From: Nipponacmea schrenckii
Lineage: Eukaryota > Mollusca > Gastropoda > Lottiidae
Assembly (NCBI GenBank): GCA_030562195.1
Contig: JAUJPP010000003.1
Coordinates: forward strand, 26,443,398 to 26,507,397
Reading direction: 5' to 3'
DNA length: 64,000 nucleotides
Under the pieces are notes generated by a model. The model did no database searches. It was given only the letters and a program-made list of their open reading frames with translations, and was not told the origin of the DNA. Positions within the stretch are counted from its first letter, which is position 1; every line of letters starts with the position of its first letter. The position numbers were made by a program, and so were the translations under genes. This document shows, in pieces, positions 37,985 to 50,124 of the stretch.

Positions 37985-38395
37985 GTTAAGGAGAAAATTG
38001 GTGCTCGTGTCACTGTAACCAACATACCTTGTGCCCGTTTTACTGTGACCAAGATATATTGTGCCCGCATTACTGTGACCAAAATACATTGTGCCCGTAT
38101 TACTGAAACCAAAATACAGTGTATGGGCTCAATATATTATGGTCACAGTAATGCGGGCTCAATGTATTTTGGTCACAAGTATACAGGCACAATGTATTGT
38201 GGTCACAGTAATACGGGCACAATGTATTATGGTCACATTGATTAGGGCACAATGTATGTTGGACACAGTAATGCGGGCTCAAAGTATTTTGGACCCCGTA
38301 TGCGGGCTCAAAGTATTTTGGACACAATAATGTGGGCTCAAAATATGTTGGTCACAGTGAAACGGGCACAATGGTCAAAGTAATACGGGAACAAT
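37985..38395. repeat. 30-bp minisatellite with internal inversion
   Basis: About four units of the type TTGTGCCCGTATTACTGTGA CC(A)AAATACA lead up to about 38130. From there about eight units run in the reverse sense (TGTATTATGGTCACAGTAAT, then ACGGGCACAA). The two halves could fold into a long hairpin. Confidence 0.9.
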
Positions 38396-39305
38396 GCATT
38401 ATGACCACTTTCCTACATCCTTACATTCTCGTTTAGGGCCACTTCTAGTTGATAGGATGATTTTCAATCTTCTAACCAGCGATCAAACAAACTTTGGACT
38501 TGAACTGTATTCAATTCAATAATCACAATATTTATCTTGAGTCAGAAGTGTTTGTTTCACTCAAGTGCCTATTATCGTTGTGGATGGAAACTACTTTTAT
38601 AATCATGCAAACAAATTGGAATTGATCATTTGCGGGAGAGAGTATTACCCCCCCCCCCTTTTTTTTTTACAAAGGCTGGCCACCTCTAGCAGTATAGTAT
38701 AAGTAGTCCCATACTAAGGTGGGTTTAAATACTAAATATGAGTTTAGAAAGAAACGTATTAATCCCTTGGATTGTAACTACCAATTGGTCCATGTCAGAA
38801 TTTCCATACAGAGTTGCCATTAACCAACAGCAAAATGGGAGGTAATTGTAAAATATTAGACGCATGGCTTTAACAGTAAAATATGTATAGTAATACAGAC
38901 AATTGTCTTCACTGGTAATTAAATCTATGCTCAAAACATAATTTATTGTCGGATGATGAGGAAGTACATGTATTTAAACAAAACCAGAAACATAGTTGTA
39001 ATGTAGGAACAGTAGGATAAGCGCATAGCTTAAACATTCGAGGATCATCGTGTTTCAGGTTCTGAGTATGTTTTATAATAATACATACATATATGTTATA
39101 GAAATACATCTATGATAGCTGTATTAACATGATACCTACTCTGAAATCAGACTAATAGAGAAATCATTGAGTAGATTATTGATTGGTGACAGTATTCAAA
39201 CAAACCCACTTCGCTTCATATCAATTACTTCCTTTCAACCACCATTTTATTGTTTTTACTTTATCTACAGTTTACCTTTTTTTAGTTTATTTGTATTTTA
39301 CTACT

Positions 39306-39375
39306 ATGACGTCATCCATGTTACCTGTATATCTACTCATTAGTTTTCTTTCATCTTGCCGTGCAGCACAAATAG
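39306..39375 (+). CDS. Receptor 4 exon 1: signal peptide
   Basis: ATG 39306 gives MTSSMLPVYLLISFLSSCRA, then AQI, with a phase-1 GTAAGT donor. Upstream in-frame ATGs exist (from 39183) but would add a long lead before the hydrophobic core. This start gives a standard leader like the other receptors. Confidence 0.8.
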
Positions 39376-42300
39376 GTAAGTCCAATAATACATTTTGATT
39401 AATACTTATTGTTGTTCCAGTTCGGTATGTGAAATATATATCATGATGTACAGAATTGTTTACTTTGGGGAAAATGATCGTGTATATTGGTTGATTCATC
39501 ACGATTATTCAAAAAAAAAATATTGTGTGATGCAAGGAGTCAAGGCAGGGGGATAGGGAGACCAGGGAAGGTGTAACGTCTATATTTTTACCGACGAACG
39601 AGAGAATTAAATAACAGTCACTGAGATTACCTGGACAATTTAGAACTGAAACAGTTTTACCGACAACTATTTTTAAAGTGGATTAACAGTTTACTGATAT
39701 CATCATAACCAACACGTGGTTTTTACTCTCTCGGTTAACCAACCGATTATACCGACGGCTCCACCCATTAACGTTTTTTACCGACCAATTCAGCAAAAGT
39801 GGGGCCTCTGAGCAAGGGAATGATTATTGATATTTTTGTTTAGTACATGCTACATATTAATTCTCTAGGATTCGCTCTCTCACACTTTGTTGATAAATCT
39901 AATTTGAATCAGATTGGGTATCCCACTTTACAATTTGACCAAAACCAATACAAATATACATCTTTTGTTTCGTAGTATTATTGACAGATAATAGCAATGA
40001 AGTTAACCAACTCGAATCCTCGTGGAAAAACTTGTCAGTCATTACCAACCACGAGGCAGACATTACAGTTACAGCACTGGATGTTCAAGAAACAGAGTCT
40101 TTTGCAAGCATCATCCAGTACTGTAAGTAAATAAATAATTTATGTGAACCTCTTTAAAACTACCTTGTAAATATTTCTCACGAATCCCGCATATTTATTT
40201 ATCTTCAACCCTATCTTTGTCTTTTTCTGTTTATCTCAATATTGATGAGTCGTTATTTTGGAAAATGATTGGAGAACAGGTTTACGCCTATGAAACCTCC
40301 TCTCGTTATTTTAACTTTCAATGGCTAATAAATATGGACACACATGGATTTTAAGGCAAAATTTCGACTTTTAGCTGTTAACACAATTACTGATAAGCTA
40401 AACAAAACATTTCCCGTTTCTGGGATTAATATATAATTGGTCAGACGTATGTCGAATTGATCCCATAACTAAGGCATTCGTTTATTTTCAGTATGTGGTA
40501 ATTTCCATGAAGGTGAAACAATAATTGTAGATCTTTCACCCAGTTGTTTAACAGCCAATGTTCTTGCCTCAACATTTCAACCGTTCATCAGACCTACATA
40601 TACCGGATGTTACTGTGCGCATGCGTCAAATCTACTTCCGGAACATGATCCAATTATCGTGACAGCAATTGAGTTCATCAAGCGCCAGAGAACAACTTTA
40701 GCTAAAATTATTATCATTGCCGATACTTGCCAATGTAAGTTGGGATGCCTTAATATTCGTCTTTAGATCTATTCTATAAATATGATCTACCATTTCCAAA
40801 CTAGCTGAATTTTCAAAACATGTGCTGATTGCAAATACATCTCTTCTACGACGACTGCTGATAATTCTGAAAAGTCTTAGACTGTTGTGCAAATTGCTTG
40901 CATCTACCTTCAAGTTGACATGATTCACTTTATAATGAATTATATTATTTTCACATGTATTACATTTGTCTAAATTCGGTAAGGGTAAACAGGTTAAATG
41001 TTATTCAGTTGGATTTTGAGTGTATCTGAGCTATAGATGTACAACACGCTGACTGTATTACATTAATTCATGTGTTGTGTCGAGACTTAGCACCTTCCAA
41101 TTTGACTATAATTACCATTTCAGATTCACCTTTAGTTCTAGATACAGTCCAATCAGCAATACCACTATATACAGCTGACCTGAAAACTGCCAATATCTCT
41201 CAATGGCTTGCCAAATTTAAACCCGAGACAATACGTCACTACGTTATACTGGTTGGAACAACTTTTGAAATTAACAAAGTTTTATGCGCGGTAAATACGA
41301 ATTTCTACTTATTTAAATATAGTTTTTTGAGATATTACAGATCTATGAACCAGATTTTGACTGTACTCGTCGAAACTTGATCGTTAATATCAGGACACAA
41401 TTATATAGATAACAGTTACTTTATTAAATAACTTGCGATGATGATAAAGACGGGAGTACCCAAGTTATTTAATACAATAATTGTTATCCATATAATTGTG
41501 TCCTGATATATCCTCCAATTACTAAATGCCACTCAAGGAACTTGGTCGTTAATATTTATAATTAATTAGCACATGCTTAACCTTCATTCATTTAAGATTC
41601 TAGGCGCCATATATAAACTTCTCTGATGACAAAACCAATACAGATTGGATAACAAAATCTCATTTTCGTATTAGTATTTGATACCAATCTTAACATTTGA
41701 TTCATCTGTTGATAAATTATATAAAAATATTTATAACACAAGTTGATAAATTAATAGATTTTATATCAAGTATTTATTGAAATCTAATCTTCACCTCAAA
41801 TAAATCAAAACCAGCTAATTAGATTTTAAATTTAGAACTGTTTAATATCAGGATGTATTATCATTTGGCCTGTATAAAAACCAAAGGTCAGTGATTGAAT
41901 CGTTAGTACTGTTATATCGAAATGGAGATCAATTTTCTTGAAAAAAAAGCACTTCTTTCATTAGAAGACATCAGAGGCCGTATTCTTACCCTATAGTGAT
42001 TTTAGTGTTCCAGTTAACTGATTGGTCATTTATTTAAAATTAGGTTTTTATTATCCACAAATTCTTAAAATCTGCATATTATCTTATTTAAGTTAAATTT
42101 TGGGGAGTCAAGATCCCAGCATTAAATAATCACAAATGTAAAACAGATACCCGTTACTTTCAGGCCAAGCGATTGGGTTTACCAATGACGTTTACGTGGC
42201 TCGTACACATGCTGGATAACCAAGATTACAGCTCAGTGTCTTGCCCACCCAGTCAACTCTTTACCATAACACCTTCACGGGGTGGACCTCGGAATGAAAA

Positions 42301-45300
42301 CAGCCAGCATGTCGAACCTTTCGTAAGTAGAATTCTTATTAGCGTTGATTTTGATGTCCATCAGAATATAATAACGCACGATTGCTTTTCTTTTGCTCCA
42401 AAGATCACCCCGTCAGTCTCTTCAGTTCAAGCCTGATTGTAAATCCTTACATTAGTAATATAGTATGGTTACCGAAGATAGTTAAGACAACAGAATTGAA
42501 AACATTCCCCACAGAGAATTTAATAATAGTTTTGTCATAGACCACAACAGGATATTTTACGATTGAATTTTGATTTAGGATCTCACAAACAGGTTTGTAT
42601 TTCATTTCACTAGTACTTACATTAAATAAATACATTCACTTTGTAGAAAGGTGCTTAAGAGTAGGACGTAAAACTCCGTTTATTTCATTTTTTGTAGATA
42701 AATATACTGCCTTCATTTTGGCCTTGGTTAGACAAGATCTTTATAAGTAAAACAGATACTTCACAATCGACGGGGACTATTTGTCAAGATAATTACTCAA
42801 GACATGCGGTAAGATATTTATTTAGATGCACGCTTGTATAGATATAATTATTTTTCACCTCCAAAAATGTTGCCGACCTATCTTTACACGAGGTAATGAA
42901 ATAGCTGTAGTCTGTGAATATAGCATGTGCCTTTACTGGATTTACTTCCCTTATCTTGATTAAATTAATTATCAATATTCTTTGAAATGATTATGTATGG
43001 TCAACTATTAACAAAGATCCAAAAAATTATGCAGAATTTCTAATTCTTCTCAGATGTAAATTTAATATTTACATAAAGTATCGTTGCTTTTTAGTTTGAT
43101 TTTCCAGTTTTTCAACACGGGCTATACGAATTTGACCTGAAACAAAACTTCCCATCGAATGGAACCAGTTTAAAGGTAATGCCTAATTTTAGAACGAGTC
43201 AAAATCGCTTTTGAAGTTCGTCATTTTCATAACTAGAAGAAAATTTCCTTCTGAATGTAATAAACAACATTGTTGGCATGCACATACAACATGTAAAGGT
43301 ATTTTTATATATCCATCCCACTTTGTCATTAGCTTTTTACATCAAATCTAAGACAAATCTAGTATTTATTTATTTATATTATTGTAGGTTGGAAAATGGT
43401 CTGCCACTGATGGGTTAACCTTATATTTAACACAGAATGAACATGAAATAAAAGACCTATTAGTTGTAACACTGCATGTAAGTACCTGTGTTGATATGGT
43501 TGGTTGGTAATCTTAATCTTATACAAACAAACTTCACCATCAGGACAAGCAGATTTAAAATACGGCGAGACTATAATTATGACACTTGGTAAATTTATTG
43601 AATATGTTTTGTATTGAGGTAGAATACGTTTATCGAGCGCAAGAAAAGAGTCCGGGATAAATATTTTTACTCTTCTAAACACCTGATACTACTCTCCCTA
43701 TATTTATATATTATCAATATCAATTCAATTTCATTTATTTCCAGGAGCCACCGTTTGTGTATATAAAAGAGACTGATAACGGTACAGTTTATAGTGGTTA
43801 CGCTATAGATGTTTTGGACAAAATAGTGAAACGACTAGGACTCACCTACAGGATCTACACAGTATCTGATGGAAAGTATGGTCGACAGAAAGCCAGTGGT
43901 GATTGGAACGGACTGGTCGGAGAAATAGTCAAAGGGGTATGTTTGTTTATATGATAATGTATCAAAGAAACATAACATCATCATCATCATCATCAGCAAC
44001 ATCATAATCGACCTCTATCAATAACGCCAGCATCAACGTCATCAGTTCCATCATAATCATCTCCACAACCAGTAACAGCCACACAACTTCTTTTTCTTTA
44101 CAGGCAGCTGATATCGCCGTAGCACCATTATCAGTTACAACTGAACGAGAAGGGGTAGTGGATTTCACTATTCCATTTTATGACTTCGCTGGAATACAGA
44201 TAATGATGAAGAGACCAGATGCCTCAGCTTCCTTCATGGCGTTTACTTTCGTTTTGTCCCAGACTGTTTGGGTGGCCTGGTTCATGGTCCTGCTATTGAC
44301 AGTCATATCGATCTATATATATGAGAGATTCAGTCCATACAGCCCTAGAAATTCGCCAGGAGTTTTCTACATAATTCTTCAAAAGTTAGAAAAAGAATTC
44401 AATATTTCTGAATGTTTCTGGTTCGTTATAGCTTCGGTTGCATTCAGAGGTAGGTGATATTTTGATGGTTCTGTAACCTATACAGTACATATGGATATGT
44501 TAATGCTCACCCTGACGGTAATATTTCATGTATTTCGTGTATTTTCTTCCAATTTTACGAAGCAAGGCATCTTTGTATTAATTTTCATTTTCGGTCACTT
44601 CAAACTTGTTAAACCATTATTCAACCCACACCCACATGCAGACCAGACCATTTTTATGCCCAATATTGTTAAACCATTATTGATACCATTTGTTCTTTAT
44701 ATTTGTTAGGTCCAGAGTGTACACCACGTACATTATCAACTCGGATATTGATAACCGGATTCTGGTTCTTCAGTGCTATTATGATGGCCAACTATATAGC
44801 TAACTTTGCTGCAGTGTTGACCACCTCAAGACTAACGGTACAGATTGAATCGCTCAAAGATCTGGCTAGTCAATCAGACATTAAATACTCTTTAGGTAAC
44901 CTTGAGATATTTCTTACTATTTTTTATATTTTGAACCCATATGCATTGATAAACAAGTTAAAAATTCATGTCGTTACTCCTAGGTTTAAGCCTAAACAAC
45001 GAATCGATGATTTACATATGACAGTTTTTGGAATCGATTGACTTTGTAAATTGTTGAAACGTTGTCTAATCAACTGTCAGCGTGTAATTGTAGCATTTAT
45101 ATTAACTCAACGACGTTTGCCTTCTTAATCCATTTTACTTTTTCCTTCATCCAGTGGAGGGAACAACAATCCAAGATTATTTTGAGAGAATGGCAGCATT
45201 AGAGATGAATTTTTATGAGATGTGGAGAAACATGAGTTACACAACAAACATCGGATCAAATCAACAGAGTTTGGCTGTGTTCGATTACCCTCTCGGTGAT

Positions 45301-46781
45301 CCGTTCCAGACTATCAACACCAACATAATGAAGACTGGCTTATTGAAGAGTTCACAAGAAGGATTGAAGAAGGTCCTGTCTGAAAACTTCGCCATGATTC
45401 ACGAATCTCCCATGTTACAGTATGAATTGAATCAAGATTGTCGCCTTATGGCAGTGGGAAAACAGTTTAGTACCAAATACTATGCCTTCGCTCTCCCACA
45501 GCGCTCGGTTCTTACTAGACTTATTTCAAAAACGTAAGTAATCAGTAATATTTCATTTCATTGAAAATGTATTGAATTTGATCTACATCATGAGAGCTAC
45601 CGGAAGTAGAAAATTTACAAACGGAAGTGGGAAGACTTGAACAAGTATACTGGATCTAGAGAAACGAAACTTTAAATGATTTGTATGATCCCTTTTCTGC
45701 CTGTTATAATATATAATATTGTTATATATAATATATATATTCTGTAGAATCCTAGACATGCAATCTGGGGTAATTTTTGACTCCTTGAAAGAAAACTGGT
45801 GGAAGGGGAATAACTCAGGTCAAGATTGTACAACAGTTGATGAGAGTGATGGATTAACGTTTTCTACAATGGGTGGAATATTCCTGGTCATGGTATTTGG
45901 TATTGGATTGGGATTGTTGGTGTTACTCATCGAAATACTCTACTATTCCTTGTTTATATTGAAAAGAGTATGTATAACATTATATCACAATTATCATTAA
46001 ACGAGCTTATCCTCTTGAGCAGGCTTCAAACAACAATTAAATGGTGCGATTACATGGTTTAACATAGCATGTACGCAGTTCTCTCGACAATGTGTAAGCC
46101 ACTATTCAGTGTCAATATTTGCATACGGAACTACGCATATAGTTCTTACGGTTAGAAAGAAAAGAAAGAAAGCAGTCTTCCAATCATAATCGGTCCCATT
46201 TCATACTTTTTATAAAGGCTATAATATTTATATTTTCAAAAATTATTCCTTATTAATTCGGGATTATTCCAAATGTTGAGAACTAATATATTAGACACAT
46301 TCGAACATTTTCAATCTAATTAGACTGTAACATTTGTTTTATTAAGTTGCTTAAAAAAATCAAAGGAGAAAATGATTTTACAATGCTGATGATGTTTTTT
46401 CATAAAGGCTATAATATTTCATACATGTCAAATCAGGATTAACCCCATTTCTTTAAACTTTTAATTGTGTTTAATGAAACTTGGTTTAAAATTGTAATAT
46501 ATATTTTAGAAATTTGAACTTATTAGGTTGAGTTAAAGATTCAAAATGACCGTGAACTACGTTCGTGGGTGTTATTTCAACGTTGGAACCTTAAACAGAT
46601 TTCACGGTCAAATGTGACTGCTAGACAACTCAGACAATCTTTTAAATGCTGATGATTTATATTTCAGAACCCGCGAGAAGGGGCAATATCAACACATAAC
46701 AGTAGATACAAATCTTGCCGGAGGAATTTTAATCGATTTCTTCAAATAAATCTCAAAATTTTTGAAACATGTGACCTGTAA
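39306..46781 (+). CDS. Receptor 4 (B-type): divergent IR25a-like ionotropic receptor, 14 exons, complete
   Basis: IR25a-family subunit. Exons: 39306-39375, 39976-40122, 40492-40734, 41124-41290, 42164-42322, 42698-42808, 43095-43175, 43388-43477, 43745-43936, 44104-44449, 44710-44895, 45155-45533, 45748-45967, 46668-46781. In-frame product 834 residues. Signal peptide about 1-20; ATD about 24-345; S1 from EPPFVYI (357) with R435 in VTTERE and DFAGIQI; M1 about 475-493; pore CFWFVIASVAFRGPEC; M3 about 548-574; S2 with YFERMA, FDYPLGD and E681; ENWWKG; M4 about 766-788; basic tail. Odd points: the near-invariant [12 protein letters not shown] is NYIANFAAVLTT, and the pore has F-R where IR25a has P-Q. 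The ligand-site acid is E, not the D of receptor 2. The 192-bp S1 exon length is shared with receptor 2. An extra intron splits the M3/S2 exon. All frames are open, so it is probably functional but changed. Confidence 0.92.
41387..41509. mobile_element. 123-bp hairpin MITE in receptor 4 intron 4
   Basis: Ends ATATCAGGACACAATTATAT and ATATAATTGTGTCCTGATAT are inverted, and the arms pair across to AATAACTTG / CAAGTTATT. Copies of the same core lie at about 61089-61205 and 63599-63720. Confidence 0.85.
43975..44080 (+). repeat. (CAT)n-rich tract in receptor 4 intron 9
   Basis: A run of CATCATCATCATCATCATCA with degenerate CAT/CAA/CAG triplets follows the 43745-43936 exon donor closely. Confidence 0.8.
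44104..44449 (+). CDS. Receptor 4 exon 10: S1 end, M1 and altered pore loop
   Basis: 346-bp exon starting AADIAVAPLSVTTEREG and ending ASVAFR with a split Gly codon. It is 15 bp longer than the receptor 2 equivalent because of a longer M1-pore linker (SPGVFYIILQKLEKEFN). The pore helix lacks the usual glutamines and has an arginine next to the conserved glycine. Confidence 0.88.
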
Positions 46782-47039
46782 ATTAAAATATATTTTCTTA
46801 TTTTCAAATACAGACCTCCCCTTTAGTCGAATAATGAACTTTCAGTTTAAGAAGGTTACCCCCTTCCCCCCTTTTGCTGTCATGATTAATGTTTTGAACC
46901 GTGCTTTATACCATGAGAAAGCGGCAAATTTAAAAATAAAAACAAGACTTGCTGGTATCTATGACATCATGGTTCCACAACCATCAGAATTAATAAACTT
47001 GTAATTTCTATGTCATGTCCTTAACTTGCATCCTAAAGT

Positions 47040-47130
47040 GGGCTGGGGCGATTTATGGACCTATGTCGGGATTGAACACTCGACCTTCGGGTTAGAGTGC
47101 GAGCAACTAACTCACAGAGCCATCACAACT
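47040..47130 (-). mobile_element. SINE tRNA-like head, reverse strand
   Basis: The reverse complement reads ATGGCTCTGTGAGTTAGTTG (A-box region), then AAGGTCGAGTGTTCAATCCC (B-box region). It lacks a mature tRNA fold and is flanked by repeat-like DNA, so it is called a SINE relic. Confidence 0.55.
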
Positions 47131-47321
47131 CCGGATGTTTAATCAAGAACATGGATGAATGGGGCGATAACAGAAAAATTCCTGACCCTGGATTAGAATT
47201 TGAAACGGTTAAGGTATATTATATAATGGATGTCAGCTTGATAAGGGGTGAAAGTCTTTATGTAATTTATTGAAGGTTGCCCTATGATGAGTGTAAATAC
47301 ACATTTATTTTCCTTTCAAGA

Positions 47322-47571
47322 TTTCAATCCCCTACAGTTACCCCTCCCCATTACGTTAGTCTGCAATCAACTGAACCTCCAGTTCAAGAAGGCTTACCCC
47401 GCCATTAAAACCACGCCTCTGCTGTCAGGTGATTCTGTTGTGAACCTTGCTGAAAACAATATTAAGAGAATACTGCGGGAAGTGAGAGATAAAAAAATTG
47501 TGCTGGGCAATGGTAAAGGATCAATAACAACCTTTTGGTTCACCTTGCGTGGTATAAGTATGATATCTTAA
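47322..47571 (+). other. Unidentified open segment (possible exon or element relic)
   Basis: An open frame after CTTTCAAG encodes DFNPLQLPLPITLVCNQL, then NLQFKKAYPAIKTTPLLSGD and a charged stretch KRILREVRDKKIVLGNGKGS, ending TAA at 47569-47571. Composition is protein-like, not satellite-like. I recognise no domain. The nearby open segment at 46816-47004 also has an FQFKK motif, so both could derive from one unknown element. Confidence 0.3.
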
Positions 47572-49202
47572 TGGTTTTGACATCTCTACATACCTATACC
47601 AGATTTAATAAACGTTTGTAATTTCTTGTGTTATGCTATAACAGTTATATCCGATTAAACACATTTTCTTTCTTTTTTATAAAATTACGACAAATAGATT
47701 ACTACATGTAAGTCACTAATATCGTCAGTGTGTCGGCTCTAGGCCATATTCTCAAAAACTTAATAAAGATTCAATACAATCAACAATAGTCCGACAAGTC
47801 TGACCTTATCCGTTCCTCGTACGGGATATACGGATCGGATATTTGAACATTTTGTCGGGCTATATAACCAAGAACGTATATTAATGTAATAAGAAAAACA
47901 GCTTAATTAACCCTTTCATTTAATCTATAATAATAATTAATTATGTTACATCAATTAAAGCAGTGCCCTGTAGTGTATCATATTCCTTTAGAAATTATTT
48001 GTTGACAAAACTTGGTTTGTAGACAGAATAAGATATTTACATTTTGCCCGAGACCGTAATTCACATTTAAACATTAGATGAAACATCAATATTTTCAGAC
48101 ACTAAGAAGATATATCTAACGATTACAGTTATGGTTTTGTTCACTCTAATCCTATATCGCCATGGTGTTCTGAATGGATGTACCTTTAAGTACACAGACT
48201 TTCATACAGGCTGTTAGAGGACACACAAAATGGTTTATTCCCATTTCGCCGACATGTGGTTCAACGACTTTCAACAATAGGAGATAATCCACTGGATTAA
48301 GCCTAATCTGAGGGTGTTGGGGATCAGTCATTAATAAATGGACAAAATAAAATTCAATTAACTATTTTTACAAAATAACCAACACGGTCTAAAAATTCTA
48401 AAATATTATACACATCTTGCGAATAATTATATTGACAGTCTCTAATCTTTCTTGAAATATCGGTATACTTCTTCCTCTTTGGTGGTTGTTTCTTTCCATT
48501 GGCATATTGTAAAAGTCACATTATGATTACATTGTCTCGGAAGGAATTGGCCATCCAGCCACTGGTTAACCATATAGTCTGCTAGTCGAACACATCCACA
48601 CAGCATTGTCATATAACCAAATCATCGCTTTTCCTTTTATTAAACTTAAACTTAAACCAATTAATACGTAAATACCTCCCGCCATTTGAAGTTGGAAGAA
48701 ATTTAGATTGTAACTTTTTTTTTTTTTTTTTTTTTTTTTAATCCACATACCCACCCACACTCCAATCAAGTAATAGGTGGATATACTGTGTAATAAATAA
48801 TTAATATATCCACCACTAACACATGCCTTTAATCGAGAGATAAAAGTATTTAAAAATCCCAACAAATCAAGAATGGTGGGATATACGTGTAACCAAATTT
48901 AAATAATACTTATAACACAGCCAATTTGGGGTGTATTTACGAAAAACAAAGGGATGTGTAATTTTGTTGGTTAAATTTTATGTTTTTCGACCGAAATTTT
49001 AAAATGTTATAAAATATTATTTTTTTATCAAACATTTTTATAAATAAATTTTTCTTTTTTAAATTATAAATTTTTAAATTCCTATGTATGATTTTTTAAA
49101 AATACCATAGCTATGGTATTTTTAAAACAATTATACATAGGTTTTTTTTAAATTTAAACATATAATTTAAAATTTAAAATAATTTAGTATGTTAAAAATA
49201 AT

Positions 49203-50045
49203 TTATAAAAATAAAAATTTGCGGTAAAAACTATTTTTAAAAAAAGGGGGTGTACATAAAATTTTTTTTATATGTTTTATACAGTTAAGGCCGAAAGAAT
49301 AAATGGCTATAGCAGCAAAGGTGATATCTCCAACAATCGATACAGGAGAGTATCGATTATATCGCCGACAGGTTTTTGGTGCAGATCGATTAGTCCAAAT
49401 GATTTTAAAGTAATGGAACATATGGGGGAACAATTGGTAGTGTTTCCCTGGCATGAACCTGATAAATTCATGCATCTGGATGGGTTTTCTTAAAGTGTTT
49501 GACATAAAGTGACAGAAGCTATTCCGTAATGGTGATAAAGAGTCACACATTACAAAGAGATGTAACAACGTTTCAGGGTGTTTGTGGCAATACCCACATT
49601 TTGTATCAAACTCTTGCGCGCTCCGTTTGGAAAGGAAATATCGAGTTGGTAGGGCAGAATAGGAATTCCTTCTCCCCCTGGCTCAAGCTCGACTTCCAGA
49701 GGTTTTGGAACACGCAAGAGAATGAAATGTGTGGGTATTGCTGCTGCACTGTAATAGTATGTTTCTGTATATGTTTTAAGATGTTATGGGCAGCCGCCAA
49801 TCAATTTTGATTTTCCTAAAGTTAGTGGTTATTGCGGTAATTTTCGGTGGTACCCGAAACGTTGTCATTGAATAGCCTCTGTCTGTGACAAACTCTCTAA
49901 GAGTGGGACCCATCCAGTAATGTAACAGGGATTTCCATGGGTATCTGTTCCCCCCTATGGTCCATTTAATTTGTTGGAGGTCGAAGGCCTGGAGCTTGAG
50001 ATCGATATCGCAAAATCCAAGCCCTCCTTTGTAACTGAGCGCTTG
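49203..50045 (-). mobile_element. Decayed non-LTR retrotransposon (LINE), 3' part of reverse-transcriptase ORF
   Basis: On the minus strand the segment from about 50045 down reads YKGGLGFCDIDLKLQAFDLQ, QIKW..., the usual end of the LINE reverse-transcriptase core. Further down comes a zinc-knuckle-like KCGYCHKHPETLLHLFVMC. The frame is broken by a stop near 49785 and by a shift near 49605, so it is a dead copy. The 5' part (endonuclease, catalytic palm) is not seen. Confidence 0.75.
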
Positions 50046-50124
50046 CCATTATGATACAGTAGAACATAGTCTGCTGCTAAAGAGCTTATTGAAGTATTTA
50101 TACACAATCTTTAGAGTGAACATA

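Larger units (their letters stand above)
33120..39305. other. Intergenic region between receptors 3 and 4; repeats, no gene seen
   Basis: Contains a candidate AATAAA for receptor 3 (33520-33525), a 159-bp hairpin (33966-34124), the large 86-88 bp satellite (34916-35985), a duplicated 121-bp segment (37348-37565) and a 30-bp minisatellite that inverts (37985-38395). Short open frames in the minisatellite are by-products of its 30-bp (multiple of 3) period. Confidence 0.65.
46782..49202. other. Region downstream of receptor 4; two unidentified open segments, SINE head, no clear gene
   Basis: An open segment 46814-47004 follows a CAG acceptor (ACCTCCCCTTTAG...), and another lies at 47322-47571 (see separate entry). 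A reverse SINE head occupies 47040-47130. The rest is AT-rich with a poly-T run near 48717; no splice-consistent gene is seen. Confidence 0.5.

Noticed and set aside
37964..38330. Cysteine- and tyrosine-rich repeat protein
   Set aside because: Several frames on both strands are open only because the repeat period is 30 bases. The array inverts in the middle, so no single protein repeat is maintained.
43374..43682. 102-codon minus-strand open frame
   Set aside because: It overlaps receptor 4 exon 8 and its intron and shows no domain.
1..46781. Treating the receptors as bacterial-type genes or pseudogenes because of short open frames
   Set aside because: All breaks coincide with GT-AG introns in matching phases, and joined frames are complete with family motifs in the expected order.
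48566..48865. 99-codon minus-strand open frame with a poly-lysine run
   Set aside because: The lysines come from a poly-T tract at 48717-48739; the rest is not protein-like.
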